A DNA stretch of 64,000 nt from Spongiivirga citrea. Its GTDB lineage: Bacteria; Bacteroidota; Bacteroidia; Flavobacteriales; Flavobacteriaceae. The position numbers and the translations under genes were made by a program. Shown here in pieces: positions 8,586 to 17,289 of this stretch (positions within the stretch are counted from its first letter, which is position 1; each line of letters starts with the position of its first letter). The notes under the pieces are model-generated. The model was given only the letters and a program-made list of their open reading frames with translations. It was not told the origin of the DNA and did no database searches. The DNA lies in the NCBI RefSeq assembly GCF_010671565.1, contig NZ_JAABOQ010000001.1:722346-786345 (forward strand), given 5' to 3'.

Positions 8586-9406
8586 AAACACTTACAAATC
8601 ACACCTTAATATATGACAGCGATTGTCCTTTATGTGTTGGATACACAGATTTGTTTATAAAAAACAACATGTTGGATAATCAAGGAAGAAAAGCTTTCGC
8701 TCAAATAAATGAAGAGGAATCAACTTTACTCGATATCAAACGAGCTCAAGATGAAATTGCTTTGATTAATAAAAAATCAGGTGTAGTCACTTACGGCTTA
8801 GAAAGTATGCTGCTGGTTATCGGAAATCGGTACAAATGGATAGAAACACTGGCAAGAATTCCTATTCTATTCTTCCTATTAAAAAAACTGTATAAATTTA
8901 TTTCGTACAATCGTAAAGTAATCGTGCCAACTCAAAAGTCGACTACGGCAATTGAGTGCACACCATCTTTTAGTATTCGGTATCGATGGTATTTTATCTT
9001 ATTCAGCGTATTGATATCTACACTGGTGTTACATCAATACTTTTTGTTAATACCGAGTATTATTTCATCAACTGGTCTAGAAAAAGCATTAATCATGTGT
9101 GCTTTACAAGTGCCATTTCAAGCATTAATGCTTCGGTTAACTACTAGAAACTATATCCTGACATATTTAGGAAATATGATAGCGATCTCGCTTATTGGTT
9201 CATTATTATTGCTCCCAATACTATTAGCAAGCCAATTTATTTTTCCTGGTGAGGCGTTTCTAATAGCATATTTCATACTCGTTTTTGGTTTTATGGTGTT
9301 ATTTCATATAAAGCGAGTTGCTAATCTCGAGCTCCCACCCTATTTAACACTAAGCTGGATAGTATATCGGTTACTATGGATTCCAATTTTAATTCAATTT
9401 ATATGA
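8582..9406 (+). CDS. DCC/DUF393 thiol-disulfide oxidoreductase-like membrane protein
   Basis: 274 aa. The N-terminal DUF393 (YuxK/DCC) domain begins LIYDSDCPLCVGYTDLF, with the CxxC pair C15 and C18 in the position of a thioredoxin-like redox site. From about residue 135 on the protein is strongly hydrophobic, with about five transmembrane segments, so the redox domain is fused to a membrane anchor. It overlaps its neighbours by 4 bp on both sides (8582-8585 and 9403-9406). DUF393 genes often sit beside TIGR01777 epimerases, as here. Substrate unknown. Confidence 0.85.
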   Translation: MKTLTNHTLIYDSDCPLCVGYTDLFIKNNMLDNQGRKAFAQINEEESTLLDIKRAQDEIALINKKSGVVTYGLESMLLVIGNRYKWIETLARIPILFFLLKKLYKFISYNRKVIVPTQKSTTAIECTPSFSIRYRWYFILFSVLISTLVLHQYFLLIPSIISSTGLEKALIMCALQVPFQALMLRLTTRNYILTYLGNMIAISLIGSLLLLPILLASQFIFPGEAFLIAYFILVFGFMVLFHIKRVANLELPPYLTLSWIVYRLLWIPILIQFI

Positions 9407-10326
9407 AAAAGATGGTCATCGCAGGTGGTACTGGGTTTTTAGGTCAGATACTCGCTGAATACTATAAAAATAAATACGAAACGATTTTCATTCTCTCTCG
9501 AAGGAAAAAAGATTCCAATGGTAATATTAATTATGTACAATGGGATGGAAAAAGTAAAGGCAGTTGGTTTTCTCATTTAGAAAATGCCGATGTGCTCATC
9601 AATCTTACCGGAAAATCGGTTGATTGTAGGTATAATGAGAAGAATAAAACGGCAATACTAAATTCTAGAGTCGACGCAACAGAAATTCTAGGCCATGCTA
9701 TTAGGATATGCGATAATCCACCAAAAGTTTGGCTTAATTCTTCTACAGCAACTATATATCGCCATAGTATGGATAAAGAAATGGACGAAGAAACGGGCGA
9801 GATTGGTACTGGGTTTTCCGTAAGTGTGGCTACATCTTGGGAAGAATCATTCTTTAGCCAAATAACTCCCAAAACAAGAAAAGTAGCCTTGCGTACCGCA
9901 ATTGTATTAGGGAAAAAAGGTGGCTCTTTAAAACCTATTGTCAATTTAGTAAAAGCTGGTTTGGGAGGAAAACAAGGCTCAGGAGATCAATATTTTAGTT
10001 GGCTGCACGAAGATGATTTCGCAAATGCAATTGAATATATCATAAGCAATAAACATTTAGACGGAGTCTTCAATCTTGTCGCGCCAAAGCCAGCAACTAA
10101 CAAACAGCTTATGGGAAGGATTCGTTATCTATTAAAAATTCCATTTGGTATGCCACTTCCAAAATGGCTTTTAGAAATTGGTGCTATTATGATTCGAACT
10201 GAAACCGAACTTGTATTAAAAAGTCGACGTGTAATTCCGAAAAGATTAATGGATGAAGGCTATTCATTTAAATATGGTGATTTAACAAAATGCATGAATC
10301 ATCTACTGCTAAACAAGAAAAAATGA
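9403..10326 (+). CDS. TIGR01777-family NAD-dependent epimerase/dehydratase-like protein
   Basis: 307 aa of the atypical SDR family TIGR01777 (SDR39U1, YfcH-like). The Rossmann motif GGTGFLG is at 8-14 and the C-terminal DUF1731-like segment begins near residue 250. I place the start at ATG 9403 because it overlaps the preceding TGA as ATGA, giving coupling, and because MKKMVIAGGTGFLG is the normal N-terminus; a further ATG 27 bases upstream would lie inside the neighbouring gene. The reaction is unknown. Family members in other bacteria have been called cell-division inhibitors on weak evidence. Confidence 0.88.
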   Translation: MKKMVIAGGTGFLGQILAEYYKNKYETIFILSRRKKDSNGNINYVQWDGKSKGSWFSHLENADVLINLTGKSVDCRYNEKNKTAILNSRVDATEILGHAIRICDNPPKVWLNSSTATIYRHSMDKEMDEETGEIGTGFSVSVATSWEESFFSQITPKTRKVALRTAIVLGKKGGSLKPIVNLVKAGLGGKQGSGDQYFSWLHEDDFANAIEYIISNKHLDGVFNLVAPKPATNKQLMGRIRYLLKIPFGMPLPKWLLEIGAIMIRTETELVLKSRRVIPKRLMDEGYSFKYGDLTKCMNHLLLNKKK

Positions 10327-10337
10327 AATAATTATTT

Positions 10338-10345
10338 TACATTTG
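10338..10345 (+). promoter_or_regulatory. -7 element of the sigma-factor gene
   Basis: TACATTTG, 19 bases before the ATG of the sigma factor, matches TAnnTTTG. It suggests that the sigma gene has its own promoter 12 bases after the epimerase stop. No clear -33 TTG. Confidence 0.5.
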
Positions 10346-10364
10346 GGTGGTCTCATAAAGCATT

Positions 10365-10919
10365 ATGACGAAAGAAAAAATAGAACCGAACAAATGGATA
10401 GACCGCTATGCGGATTATCTTTTTAACTACACTATAACCCGTGTAAACGATCGAGAGATTGCACAAGACTTAGTACAGGAAACATTTTTCGCTGGTTTAA
10501 AGTCAATGAAAAATTTTAAAGGAGAAGCAAGCGAGCGAACTTGGCTAGTTTCGATTTTAAAAAGAAAAATCATTGATCACTATAGAAAAATAAATAGTAA
10601 AAAAGGCCAAGCTGAAGTACGAATAAACTACAATAGTAGTGAGGAAGGTGAAGGCGATTGGCTCGAAGAGCGTGTTGCCGACCTTTCCGATCTTGGTGCA
10701 GCGGGTAACATGGAAAATGAAGAGCTAGGAGATGCCATAAACAACTGTATATCTAAATTACCTGAAAAACAAGCGGCGGTTTTTAAAATGAAAACACTGC
10801 AAGGCTATGAAACCGAAACTATTTGTAATGAATTAGATATTACCGCGTCTAATTTGTGGGTAATAATCCATAGAGCACGAACTGCATTAGCGGAGTGCCT
10901 AGAAGAAAATTGGTTTTAA
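10365..10919 (+). CDS. ECF-type RNA polymerase sigma factor
   Basis: 184 aa. Region 2 covers about residues 10-75, with the core-binding DLVQETFFAGLKSMKNFKGE and the -10-recognition helix WLVSILKRKIIDHYRK. Region 4 lies at about 125-180 (LPEKQAAVFKMKTLQGYETE, then the helix-turn-helix LDITASNLWVIIHRAR). The linker is longer and more acidic than usual. A small gene 16 bases downstream encodes a likely partner. Its regulon cannot be read here. Confidence 0.92.
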   Translation: MTKEKIEPNKWIDRYADYLFNYTITRVNDREIAQDLVQETFFAGLKSMKNFKGEASERTWLVSILKRKIIDHYRKINSKKGQAEVRINYNSSEEGEGDWLEERVADLSDLGAAGNMENEELGDAINNCISKLPEKQAAVFKMKTLQGYETETICNELDITASNLWVIIHRARTALAECLEENWF

Positions 10920-10935
10920 AAAAAGAATTATAACA

Positions 10936-11199
10936 ATGGCATATAAGAAAAGTGTCTTATTTATTAGCTGCGATGAAGCCAAGCACATTTGCGACAAAGT
11001 CCAATACGGTGAAGCAAGTGGATGGGAAAAGTTCAAATTGAACCTAAGACTATCATGGTGTAGATTTACAAAAGCATATAGTAAGCGTAATAACAAGTTA
11101 TCAGAATTAGTTCAAAAAGCTGAGGTTAAGACGTTGGATAACGATCTTAAAAACAAGATGCAAAAAGAACTAGAAAGAGAATTATCAAACAGTAAGTAG
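10936..11199 (+). CDS. Small cytoplasmic protein paired with the ECF sigma factor, possible anti-sigma
   Basis: 87 aa, lysine-rich, no membrane segment. The N-terminus contains CDEAKHIC, in which C and H residues are spaced roughly as in zinc-binding anti-sigma domains (zf-HC2), though the full HxxxCxxC is not seen. It follows the sigma gene by 16 bases, the usual place for a sigma regulator. Function as an anti-sigma factor is an inference. Confidence 0.65.
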   Translation: MAYKKSVLFISCDEAKHICDKVQYGEASGWEKFKLNLRLSWCRFTKAYSKRNNKLSELVQKAEVKTLDNDLKNKMQKELERELSNSK

Positions 11200-11213
11200 T
11201 ATTGAATAAAAAA

Positions 11214-12050
11214 TTACTTTAAAATTAAGATGAGTACTAACCAAAATATGGGAATTCCTTCTACCCACAATGCACTGTAATACTTGTTCTGTTTAGGAGT
11301 ACTTCGAATTAGCAGTACAGATAAGAGTAGTAATACAAATAATGAAATACCCACTTGAAAAGTGGAAAAATCATCCCTAAAAAATTCCAAAGCGAATAGA
11401 ATTATCACCAAAAATAATGCTATTCGTTTTGTTCTTTTTATACCTATTTTTTGAGGTATGGTTCCCAATTTAATACTATCATATTTCATATCTCTAATTT
11501 CGAATGGAATCATCAATAAAATGACCCATAGAAATCGTTGCGCAGTTTCAATCCAAACATCATGATATAGCGCTATTCCCATTTCAAAAAAAGGTAGGAT
11601 TACTGTAACACCAGCCCAAACCAATGCAATCACATAAATTTTAATACCACTTATGCTTCGTAAATTTTTGTTCTCATCAATTGGACTTAATAGTTTAGGT
11701 ACAAACGGTATAGCATAGAAAAAAGTGATTGCAGCAAAAACTGCCACTAACTTTATAGTGGGCATTGATAGCTGAAAGAAAAAATATACCATCAATACAA
11801 AACAGAAAAATGAGAAAATCTGAATGATACGCAAACTTTTAGTAAGACTACGATGATGAAATTTCGCTACCCCAGCGTATTTAATAAAATTATAACCTGT
11901 AATTGTCGAAAAAAAAACAAAGAACAAAAGCTCGTACTTATACATAATGTTGAACCTTTCTTGTGTAATTACTAAAAAAGAAACAACAGATAAAGCAACA
12001 TGAATGCTACTATTTAAATAAAACTCTAAAAGTCGAGTAAACCACTTCAT
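11214..12050 (-). CDS. UbiA-like polytopic membrane protein
   Basis: 278 aa with about eight transmembrane segments. The loop FEIRDMKYDSIKLGTIPQKIG resembles the second aspartate-rich loop of UbiA prenyltransferases (DxxxD followed by T and P). The first loop reads GYNFIKYAG, with the Asn but without the Asp of the usual NxxxD, so catalysis is doubtful. Flavobacterial proteins of this type are usually left as hypothetical. A -7 element lies 4 bases before the ATG. The gene converges on the sigma operon, with 14 bases between stop codons. Confidence 0.7.
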   Translation of the reverse strand: MKWFTRLLEFYLNSSIHVALSVVSFLVITQERFNIMYKYELLFFVFFSTITGYNFIKYAGVAKFHHRSLTKSLRIIQIFSFFCFVLMVYFFFQLSMPTIKLVAVFAAITFFYAIPFVPKLLSPIDENKNLRSISGIKIYVIALVWAGVTVILPFFEMGIALYHDVWIETAQRFLWVILLMIPFEIRDMKYDSIKLGTIPQKIGIKRTKRIALFLVIILFALEFFRDDFSTFQVGISLFVLLLLSVLLIRSTPKQNKYYSALWVEGIPIFWLVLILILK

Positions 12051-12054
12051 TAAA

Positions 12055-12062
12055 CAAAAATA
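12055..12062 (-). promoter_or_regulatory. -7 element of the UbiA-like gene
   Basis: Minus-strand TATTTTTG (plus CAAAAATA) ends 4 bases before the ATG at 12050, predicting a leaderless mRNA. No -33 TTG at a normal distance. Confidence 0.45.
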
Positions 12063-12148
12063 CAGCTTATGTTAACAACCGCTTATTTTGTGAAAAACTT
12101 GCCTGTATTTGTCTATCGAAAACGTTATCAAACGAACCTTTTTTGGTT

Positions 12149-12156
12149 TATTTTTG
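12149..12156 (+). promoter_or_regulatory. -7 element of gcvP
   Basis: TATTTTTG matches TAnnTTTG and ends 19 bases before the chosen ATG at 12176. This supports that start over an in-frame upstream start at 12143, which would lie before the promoter element. Confidence 0.55.
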
Positions 12157-12175
12157 CAGGACTAATTGTTTTTTA

Positions 12176-15025
12176 ATGAATACGCACCTATTCGCCAATC
12201 GCCATATAGGCCCTACGGAAAATGAAAGAGATTTAATGCTCAAGGCTTTAAATCTTGATACTATTGATCAGTTAATGTTTGAGACCATTCCTGATAATAT
12301 TAAATTAAAGGAGCCTTTACAACTTGACGACGCACTAAGTGAATTTGAATACACCAAACATATCAACGCACTTGGGGCTGAAAACAAAATTTTCAAAAGC
12401 TATATTGGCCTTGGATATCACGCAGCTGTTTTACCTGCTGTTATTCAGCGTAACATTTTAGAAAACCCAGGTTGGTACACGGCTTATACTCCGTACCAAG
12501 CCGAAATTGCTCAAGGTAGGTTAGAAGCATTGCTAAATTACCAAACCATGATCACCGATCTAACTGGTATGGAATTGGCCAATGCCTCGCTTCTAGATGA
12601 ATCAACTGCTGCCGCAGAAGCAATGACCTTATTGTATTCAGTTAGAGAAAGAGCCCAGAAAAAAAATGATGTAGTAAAATTCTTTGTTTCAAGTGAAGTA
12701 TTACCGCAAACTATATCCTTATTAAAAACTAGAGCCGTTCCATTAGGAATTGAATTGGTTATTGGTGACCATGCCGAATTCGATTTTGATGAATCATTTT
12801 ACGGTGCCCTATTGCAATATCCTGGCAAAACAGGACAAGTTTTTGACTATCGCGACTTTGTTTCTAAGGCAAAAGACGCTCAAATTAAAGTTGCCGTTGC
12901 GGCTGATATAATGAGTTTGGTCTTACTAGAGGCCCCAGGTGATTTTGGTGTTGATGTTGTTGTTGGTACCACACAACGTTTCGGAATTCCTCTTGGATAT
13001 GGTGGACCGCATGCTGCTTATTTTGCAACTAAAGAAGCCTATAAACGAAATATTCCAGGGCGGATTATCGGTGTAACAAAAGACACTAATGGGGAACGTG
13101 CTTTGCGAATGGCATTGCAAACTAGAGAGCAACATATAAAAAGAGATAAGGCAACTTCAAATATTTGTACGGCTCAAGTATTACTTGCCGTAATGGCTGG
13201 AATGTATGCTGTTTATCATGGCCCCAAAGGCTTGACTCATATTGCAAAAACAATAAATGACAATGCTGCGGCCCTTACAGATGCGCTTGAAAAAATGGGA
13301 TTGTATCAAGCAAATGAGTCCTATTTTGATACTATTCAAATAAAAGCAAATGCAGCTAAAGTAAAAGAGGTTGCCGAGAAAACTGAGGTGAACTTTTGCT
13401 ATCCAGATACGGAGACAGTTACTATCTCAATAAATGAGACGACATCAACGGAAGATCTTAATGAAATTGTATCCATTTTCGCTAAAGCGGAAAATAAATC
13501 TGCAGTTTCAATTAAGAATGTATCAAATTCAAATACCATTCCGGAATCCTTGCAACGCTCCTCAGAATTCATGCAGTTGGATGTTTTCAACTCATATCAT
13601 TCCGAGACTGAATTAATGCGTTACATAAAAAAATTAGAACGAAAAGATCTTGCTTTAAATCACTCGATGATCAGTTTGGGTTCATGTACTATGAAATTAA
13701 ACGCAGCAGCTGAAATGTTGCCATTGAGTAACGCCCAATGGTCTAATATTCATCCATTCGCACCAATAAATCAAGCTAATGGATATCAAAAAATAATTAA
13801 AAAACTAGAAGAACAATTAACTGAAATTACCGGTTTCGCTGGCACATCATTGCAACCCAATTCGGGAGCTCAAGGCGAGTTTGCAGGATTAATGGTAATA
13901 CGTGCATATCATAAATCAAGAGGAGATCACCACAGAAATGTGGTGTTGATTCCTTCTTCTGCTCACGGGACCAATCCAGCATCAGCAGTTATGGCCGGCA
14001 TGAAAGTAGTGGTAACAAAAGCCATGGACAACGGTAATATTGATCTTGAAGACATTAAAATTAAGGCAGCTGAATATGCTGATACCCTTGCAGGATTAAT
14101 GATTACCTACCCCTCTACTCACGGAGTTTTTGAATCGGCAATTAAAGAAATTACACAAACCATTCATGATTTTGGTGGTCAAGTTTATATGGATGGCGCC
14201 AATATGAACGCACAAGTAGGCTTAACAAATCCAGGGTCGATTGGCGCTGATGTTTGTCACCTAAACCTTCATAAAACATTCGCTATTCCTCACGGTGGTG
14301 GCGGACCTGGTGTTGGACCAATATGTGTTGCAAAACACCTAGTGCCATTTTTACCAACGAACCCACTTATTCCAACAGGTGGCGAGCAAGCAATCGATGC
14401 TATATCAGCAGCACCTTGGGGTTCCGCATTAGCTTGTTTAATTTCCTACGGATATATTACTATGCTTGGCGAAGCTGGACTTAAAAAGTCAACAGAATAT
14501 GCCATTTTAAATGCAAACTATATTAAAGAACGTTTAAAAGACCACTACCCAACATTGTATTCTGGTGAAATGGGACGTGCAGCGCATGAAATGATTATTG
14601 ATTGCCGCCCGTTCAAGGAACATGGTATCGAGGTTGTTGATATTGCAAAGCGTTTAATGGATTACGGTTTTCATGCGCCAACAGTATCTTTTCCAGTTGC
14701 TGGTACAATGATGATTGAGCCAACTGAAAGTGAGAATTTAGCAGAGCTAGATCGCTTTTGTGATGCGATGATATCCATCAGAAAGGAGATTGATAACACT
14801 GATAAGGACGATTCTAATAACATCTTAAAAAATGCGCCGCATACTTTGGCAATGTTAACCGCAGATGAATGGGATTTACCCTATTCAAGAGAAAAGGCAG
14901 CCTATCCACTATCATATTTACACGAAAACAAGTTCTGGCCATCAGTACGCCGCGTTGACGATGCTTATGGCGATCGAAATTTAATTTGTACTTGTGCGCC
15001 GATCGAGGCTTATGCTGAGGCATAA
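12176..15025 (+). CDS. gcvP: Glycine dehydrogenase (decarboxylating), P protein of the glycine cleavage system
   Basis: 949 aa, the single-chain P protein: PLP-dependent decarboxylation of glycine with transfer of the aminomethyl group to lipoyl-H protein. The N-terminal half begins FANRHIGPTENERDLMLKAL and the C-terminal half holds the PLP site HLNLHKTFAIPHGGGGPG, with K700 as the Schiff-base lysine. The glycine-rich loop and full length show both halves are intact and fused. gcvT and gcvH are not in this window, so the other subunits are encoded elsewhere. An intrinsic terminator follows. Confidence 0.97.
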   Translation: MNTHLFANRHIGPTENERDLMLKALNLDTIDQLMFETIPDNIKLKEPLQLDDALSEFEYTKHINALGAENKIFKSYIGLGYHAAVLPAVIQRNILENPGWYTAYTPYQAEIAQGRLEALLNYQTMITDLTGMELANASLLDESTAAAEAMTLLYSVRERAQKKNDVVKFFVSSEVLPQTISLLKTRAVPLGIELVIGDHAEFDFDESFYGALLQYPGKTGQVFDYRDFVSKAKDAQIKVAVAADIMSLVLLEAPGDFGVDVVVGTTQRFGIPLGYGGPHAAYFATKEAYKRNIPGRIIGVTKDTNGERALRMALQTREQHIKRDKATSNICTAQVLLAVMAGMYAVYHGPKGLTHIAKTINDNAAALTDALEKMGLYQANESYFDTIQIKANAAKVKEVAEKTEVNFCYPDTETVTISINETTSTEDLNEIVSIFAKAENKSAVSIKNVSNSNTIPESLQRSSEFMQLDVFNSYHSETELMRYIKKLERKDLALNHSMISLGSCTMKLNAAAEMLPLSNAQWSNIHPFAPINQANGYQKIIKKLEEQLTEITGFAGTSLQPNSGAQGEFAGLMVIRAYHKSRGDHHRNVVLIPSSAHGTNPASAVMAGMKVVVTKAMDNGNIDLEDIKIKAAEYADTLAGLMITYPSTHGVFESAIKEITQTIHDFGGQVYMDGANMNAQVGLTNPGSIGADVCHLNLHKTFAIPHGGGGPGVGPICVAKHLVPFLPTNPLIPTGGEQAIDAISAAPWGSALACLISYGYITMLGEAGLKKSTEYAILNANYIKERLKDHYPTLYSGEMGRAAHEMIIDCRPFKEHGIEVVDIAKRLMDYGFHAPTVSFPVAGTMMIEPTESENLAELDRFCDAMISIRKEIDNTDKDDSNNILKNAPHTLAMLTADEWDLPYSREKAAYPLSYLHENKFWPSVRRVDDAYGDRNLICTCAPIEAYAEA

Positions 15026-15053
15026 ATTAGATTTGGGTATTGAGATATTAGAT

Positions 15054-15096
15054 AAGCCTTTCTGTATATTTATTATACGGAAAGGCTTTTTCTTTT
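15054..15096 (+). terminator. Intrinsic terminator after gcvP
   Basis: A 15-bp stem (15054-15068 with 15074-15088, one G-T wobble) with a 5-base loop, followed by T-rich sequence. It lies 28 bases after the gcvP stop. Confidence 0.88.
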
Positions 15097-15123
15097 GCTC
15101 CAATGTTAAAATGTTTATGTTTG
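15095..15123 (+). promoter_or_regulatory. Promoter of the lipoprotein gene at 15143
   Basis: TTG at 15095-15097, an 18-base spacer and TATGTTTG at 15116-15123: full Bacteroidota consensus. The ATG is 19 bases downstream. The -33 box starts in the T-run of the preceding terminator. Confidence 0.75.
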
Positions 15124-15142
15124 ACAAACTTTTAATTGCATC

Positions 15143-15730
15143 ATGAATTCTTTCAAGCCTCTTTTTACATCAATTATTCTCTTACTTTTAACCAATAGCT
15201 GTCTCGATGGTTTTAAAACTTCTCCCGAAAAATTGTCTCCAGCTAAAGACTTTCAAGAGGTAAACATACAGGACAAGTACATCATTTCAGTGCCTAATTA
15301 CATGAAAAGCACCACTATTTTAAATGATGAAGCATCTATGCAATATATGAATGCCCTGAAAGAAACTTATATGGTGGTAATCGATGAAGACAAAGCCCAA
15401 ATGATAGAAGCCTTAAAAATGGTTGACGAATACAAAGAAGATCAATCTGTACTTGACAATTACGCTAGATTTCAGACTACATCGATTATGGAAGGATTAA
15501 ATGTAGGCTCGCAGTCAGAGATCAAATCAGTTACAGTTGATGGCAAATCAGCCCGAGTTTTTGAAGCGGATGGGCGTTTGGATGGCGTACCCTATGATAT
15601 TCAATATATTTTAGGTTTTACTGAAGGTGAAGAAGATGTGTATATGATCATGACATGGACGTTGAAGAGTAGAGCCGAGAGATATTCTGGGACCTTGCGT
15701 CAAATAATTAAATCGTTTAAAGAAATCTAG
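15143..15730 (+). CDS. Lipoprotein of unknown function
   Basis: 195 aa. Lipoprotein signal peptide with lipobox LLLTNSC and lipidated C20. The mature part is a compact alpha/beta protein with no family I can name; its centre (about 50-110) is helical and acidic, and the C-terminal strands include YDIQYILGFTEG. It has its own promoter. The stop codon overlaps that of the convergent glycosyltransferase gene in the tetranucleotide CTAG (15727-15730). Confidence 0.8.
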   Translation: MNSFKPLFTSIILLLLTNSCLDGFKTSPEKLSPAKDFQEVNIQDKYIISVPNYMKSTTILNDEASMQYMNALKETYMVVIDEDKAQMIEALKMVDEYKEDQSVLDNYARFQTTSIMEGLNVGSQSEIKSVTVDGKSARVFEADGRLDGVPYDIQYILGFTEGEEDVYMIMTWTLKSRAERYSGTLRQIIKSFKEI

Positions 15731-16737
15731 TCAACATCTATCAATTCAAGTAATTGATTTTCTCGAATCGTGATGTCATAATTCGATTTACAATGCTCTT
15801 GGATTTTTGGAAGATACTCGGTTCCGTTTTCAAGAGCATTTTGCAAGGTTTTCTCAAAGGCTTCGATAGTCAATTTATCAAAAACCAGCGCGTCAGTATT
15901 TATAATTTCTTTTGTCGTTTCAATACCATAACCTATGGGAATGCATCCTGACAAAATTCCCTCTACCAAGGCAATTCCAAACGATTCGATATAGGAAAAT
16001 TGCAAGTAGTGTTTTTTGGTTTGAAGCAACTTCAAAAGCTCATTATGATTTGTTGGAGGTAATATTTCAAGATTTTCTAATTCAAAAGACTTAAGATACT
16101 GAGCTGCCCTGCCAAAAGGACCGACTACCATGAAATGTTCATCAGGAAACGCTTTAGCCACCTCCACTAAAAAATCCGCTCCTTTTATCTTTAGGCGCCT
16201 CAGGTCTTCCACTTTATATATCGTTATGAACCCTGCTCGTTCAGACTCTACTTCAATAATACTTTCGACAGCCACACCATTATAAATTACCTCGGATTTG
16301 TTAAAAACCTTTTCCCCTAAATTCTCTTGTGTTAGAGCCGCTGTATATTGACTTACAGGCAACACCTTTTTAGCTAATAATGCAATTTTCCGAATAAAAT
16401 AACTGCGCCAAGGTTTGATATGCGCTCCATAATTAAACTCAGGGTTCTTATCCGCATCAAAACCTCCGATTACCAAATAGCTTTGCTTTCCGTAAAGCTT
16501 AGCGAAAAATAAAGGCCAAAATCCATGATAATCAGCAAACCAACAAAACACAAAATCGAATTTACCTAGATTAAAAAGACAATACCAAAAGGATTTAAAA
16601 AGTTCCCAAAAAAGAAAAATGGGGTTTTTAGGCATTTTCATTTGATACTGACGCATCTTAAAATACTTCTTTAGTAACTCAAAATCTTGAGTTATAAAAG
16701 TAGTTTGATGTCCAGAAATAAAAAGCCCTTTTTTCAT
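15727..16737 (-). CDS. Glycosyltransferase (GT4-like)
   Basis: 336 aa, GT-B type. Visible are a C-terminal donor-binding region with HNELLKLLQTKKHYLQFS and then YIESFGIALVEGILSGCIPIG, the usual EX7E-like segment (ESFGIALVE), and an N-terminal acceptor domain. The N-terminus MKKGLFISGHQTTFITQDFE is a normal first strand. It follows the acidic protein gene by 6 bases and is the last gene of a three-gene minus-strand cluster with an MFS transporter. Substrate unknown. Confidence 0.85.
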   Translation of the reverse strand: MKKGLFISGHQTTFITQDFELLKKYFKMRQYQMKMPKNPIFLFWELFKSFWYCLFNLGKFDFVFCWFADYHGFWPLFFAKLYGKQSYLVIGGFDADKNPEFNYGAHIKPWRSYFIRKIALLAKKVLPVSQYTAALTQENLGEKVFNKSEVIYNGVAVESIIEVESERAGFITIYKVEDLRRLKIKGADFLVEVAKAFPDEHFMVVGPFGRAAQYLKSFELENLEILPPTNHNELLKLLQTKKHYLQFSYIESFGIALVEGILSGCIPIGYGIETTKEIINTDALVFDKLTIEAFEKTLQNALENGTEYLPKIQEHCKSNYDITIRENQLLELIDVD

Positions 16738-16743
16738 CCTTCA

Positions 16744-17277
16744 CTAATCGTCATCATCATTAAAAAAGTCTAAGGGATCAAAAGGCAAATCGTCATCAGG
16801 GTCATGATCATCGTAATTCACTCCCGGCGGATTGAATAAGCCCCAACGATCAATACTATAATTTTCAGGATCAAAAGTTTTCACCCATTCAGCAAATAGT
16901 ATTCGAAACTCATCCACTTCATTACGTAAAATCTCCAAGTAGTCAACATCCTTAAAACCGAGTGAAACTAGACCCGTAGAATCGGTTAATAACTCCCTTG
17001 CAGATTTTCTAATAATGACTGCATTTTCCATTTGAATATCATAAAGATCAGCACTTACGGCTCCAGCAATTTTTGCAGGGATAATGCTTGCATTTTCGAC
17101 CATATAGTCAATATGAGTTGCTATAGCATCCCTTTCATAATCGCTTAAACCCTCTTCTTCTTCTGCATCAATTTTCTCGATACGCATTACGATATCGTAA
17201 ATCGCTTCCGCCTTTTTATACACTGGCAAATCCCCCCAATTTGCTCTATTTTCATCAAAATCATCATCGTCAAACAT
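16744..17277 (-). CDS. Acidic cytoplasmic protein of unknown function
   Basis: 177 aa, very acidic, beginning MFDDDDFDEN and ending FNDDDD, with a further Asp-rich stretch (about 155-165). The centre is helical (YKKAEAIYDIVMRIEKIDAEEEEGL and onward). No membrane segment or signal is seen, and I recognise no domain. It sits 12 bases after the MFS transporter gene and 6 bases before the glycosyltransferase, so it is part of that operon. The composition suggests a binding or chaperone-like protein but nothing more specific. Confidence 0.75.
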   Translation of the reverse strand: MFDDDDFDENRANWGDLPVYKKAEAIYDIVMRIEKIDAEEEEGLSDYERDAIATHIDYMVENASIIPAKIAGAVSADLYDIQMENAVIIRKSARELLTDSTGLVSLGFKDVDYLEILRNEVDEFRILFAEWVKTFDPENYSIDRWGLFNPPGVNYDDHDPDDDLPFDPLDFFNDDDD

Positions 17278-17289
17278 GGTACGATAGTA

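Noticed and set aside
9573..9944. Minus-strand frame of 123 aa inside the epimerase gene
   Set aside because: Fully antisense to a well-supported coding region; no recognisable motifs.
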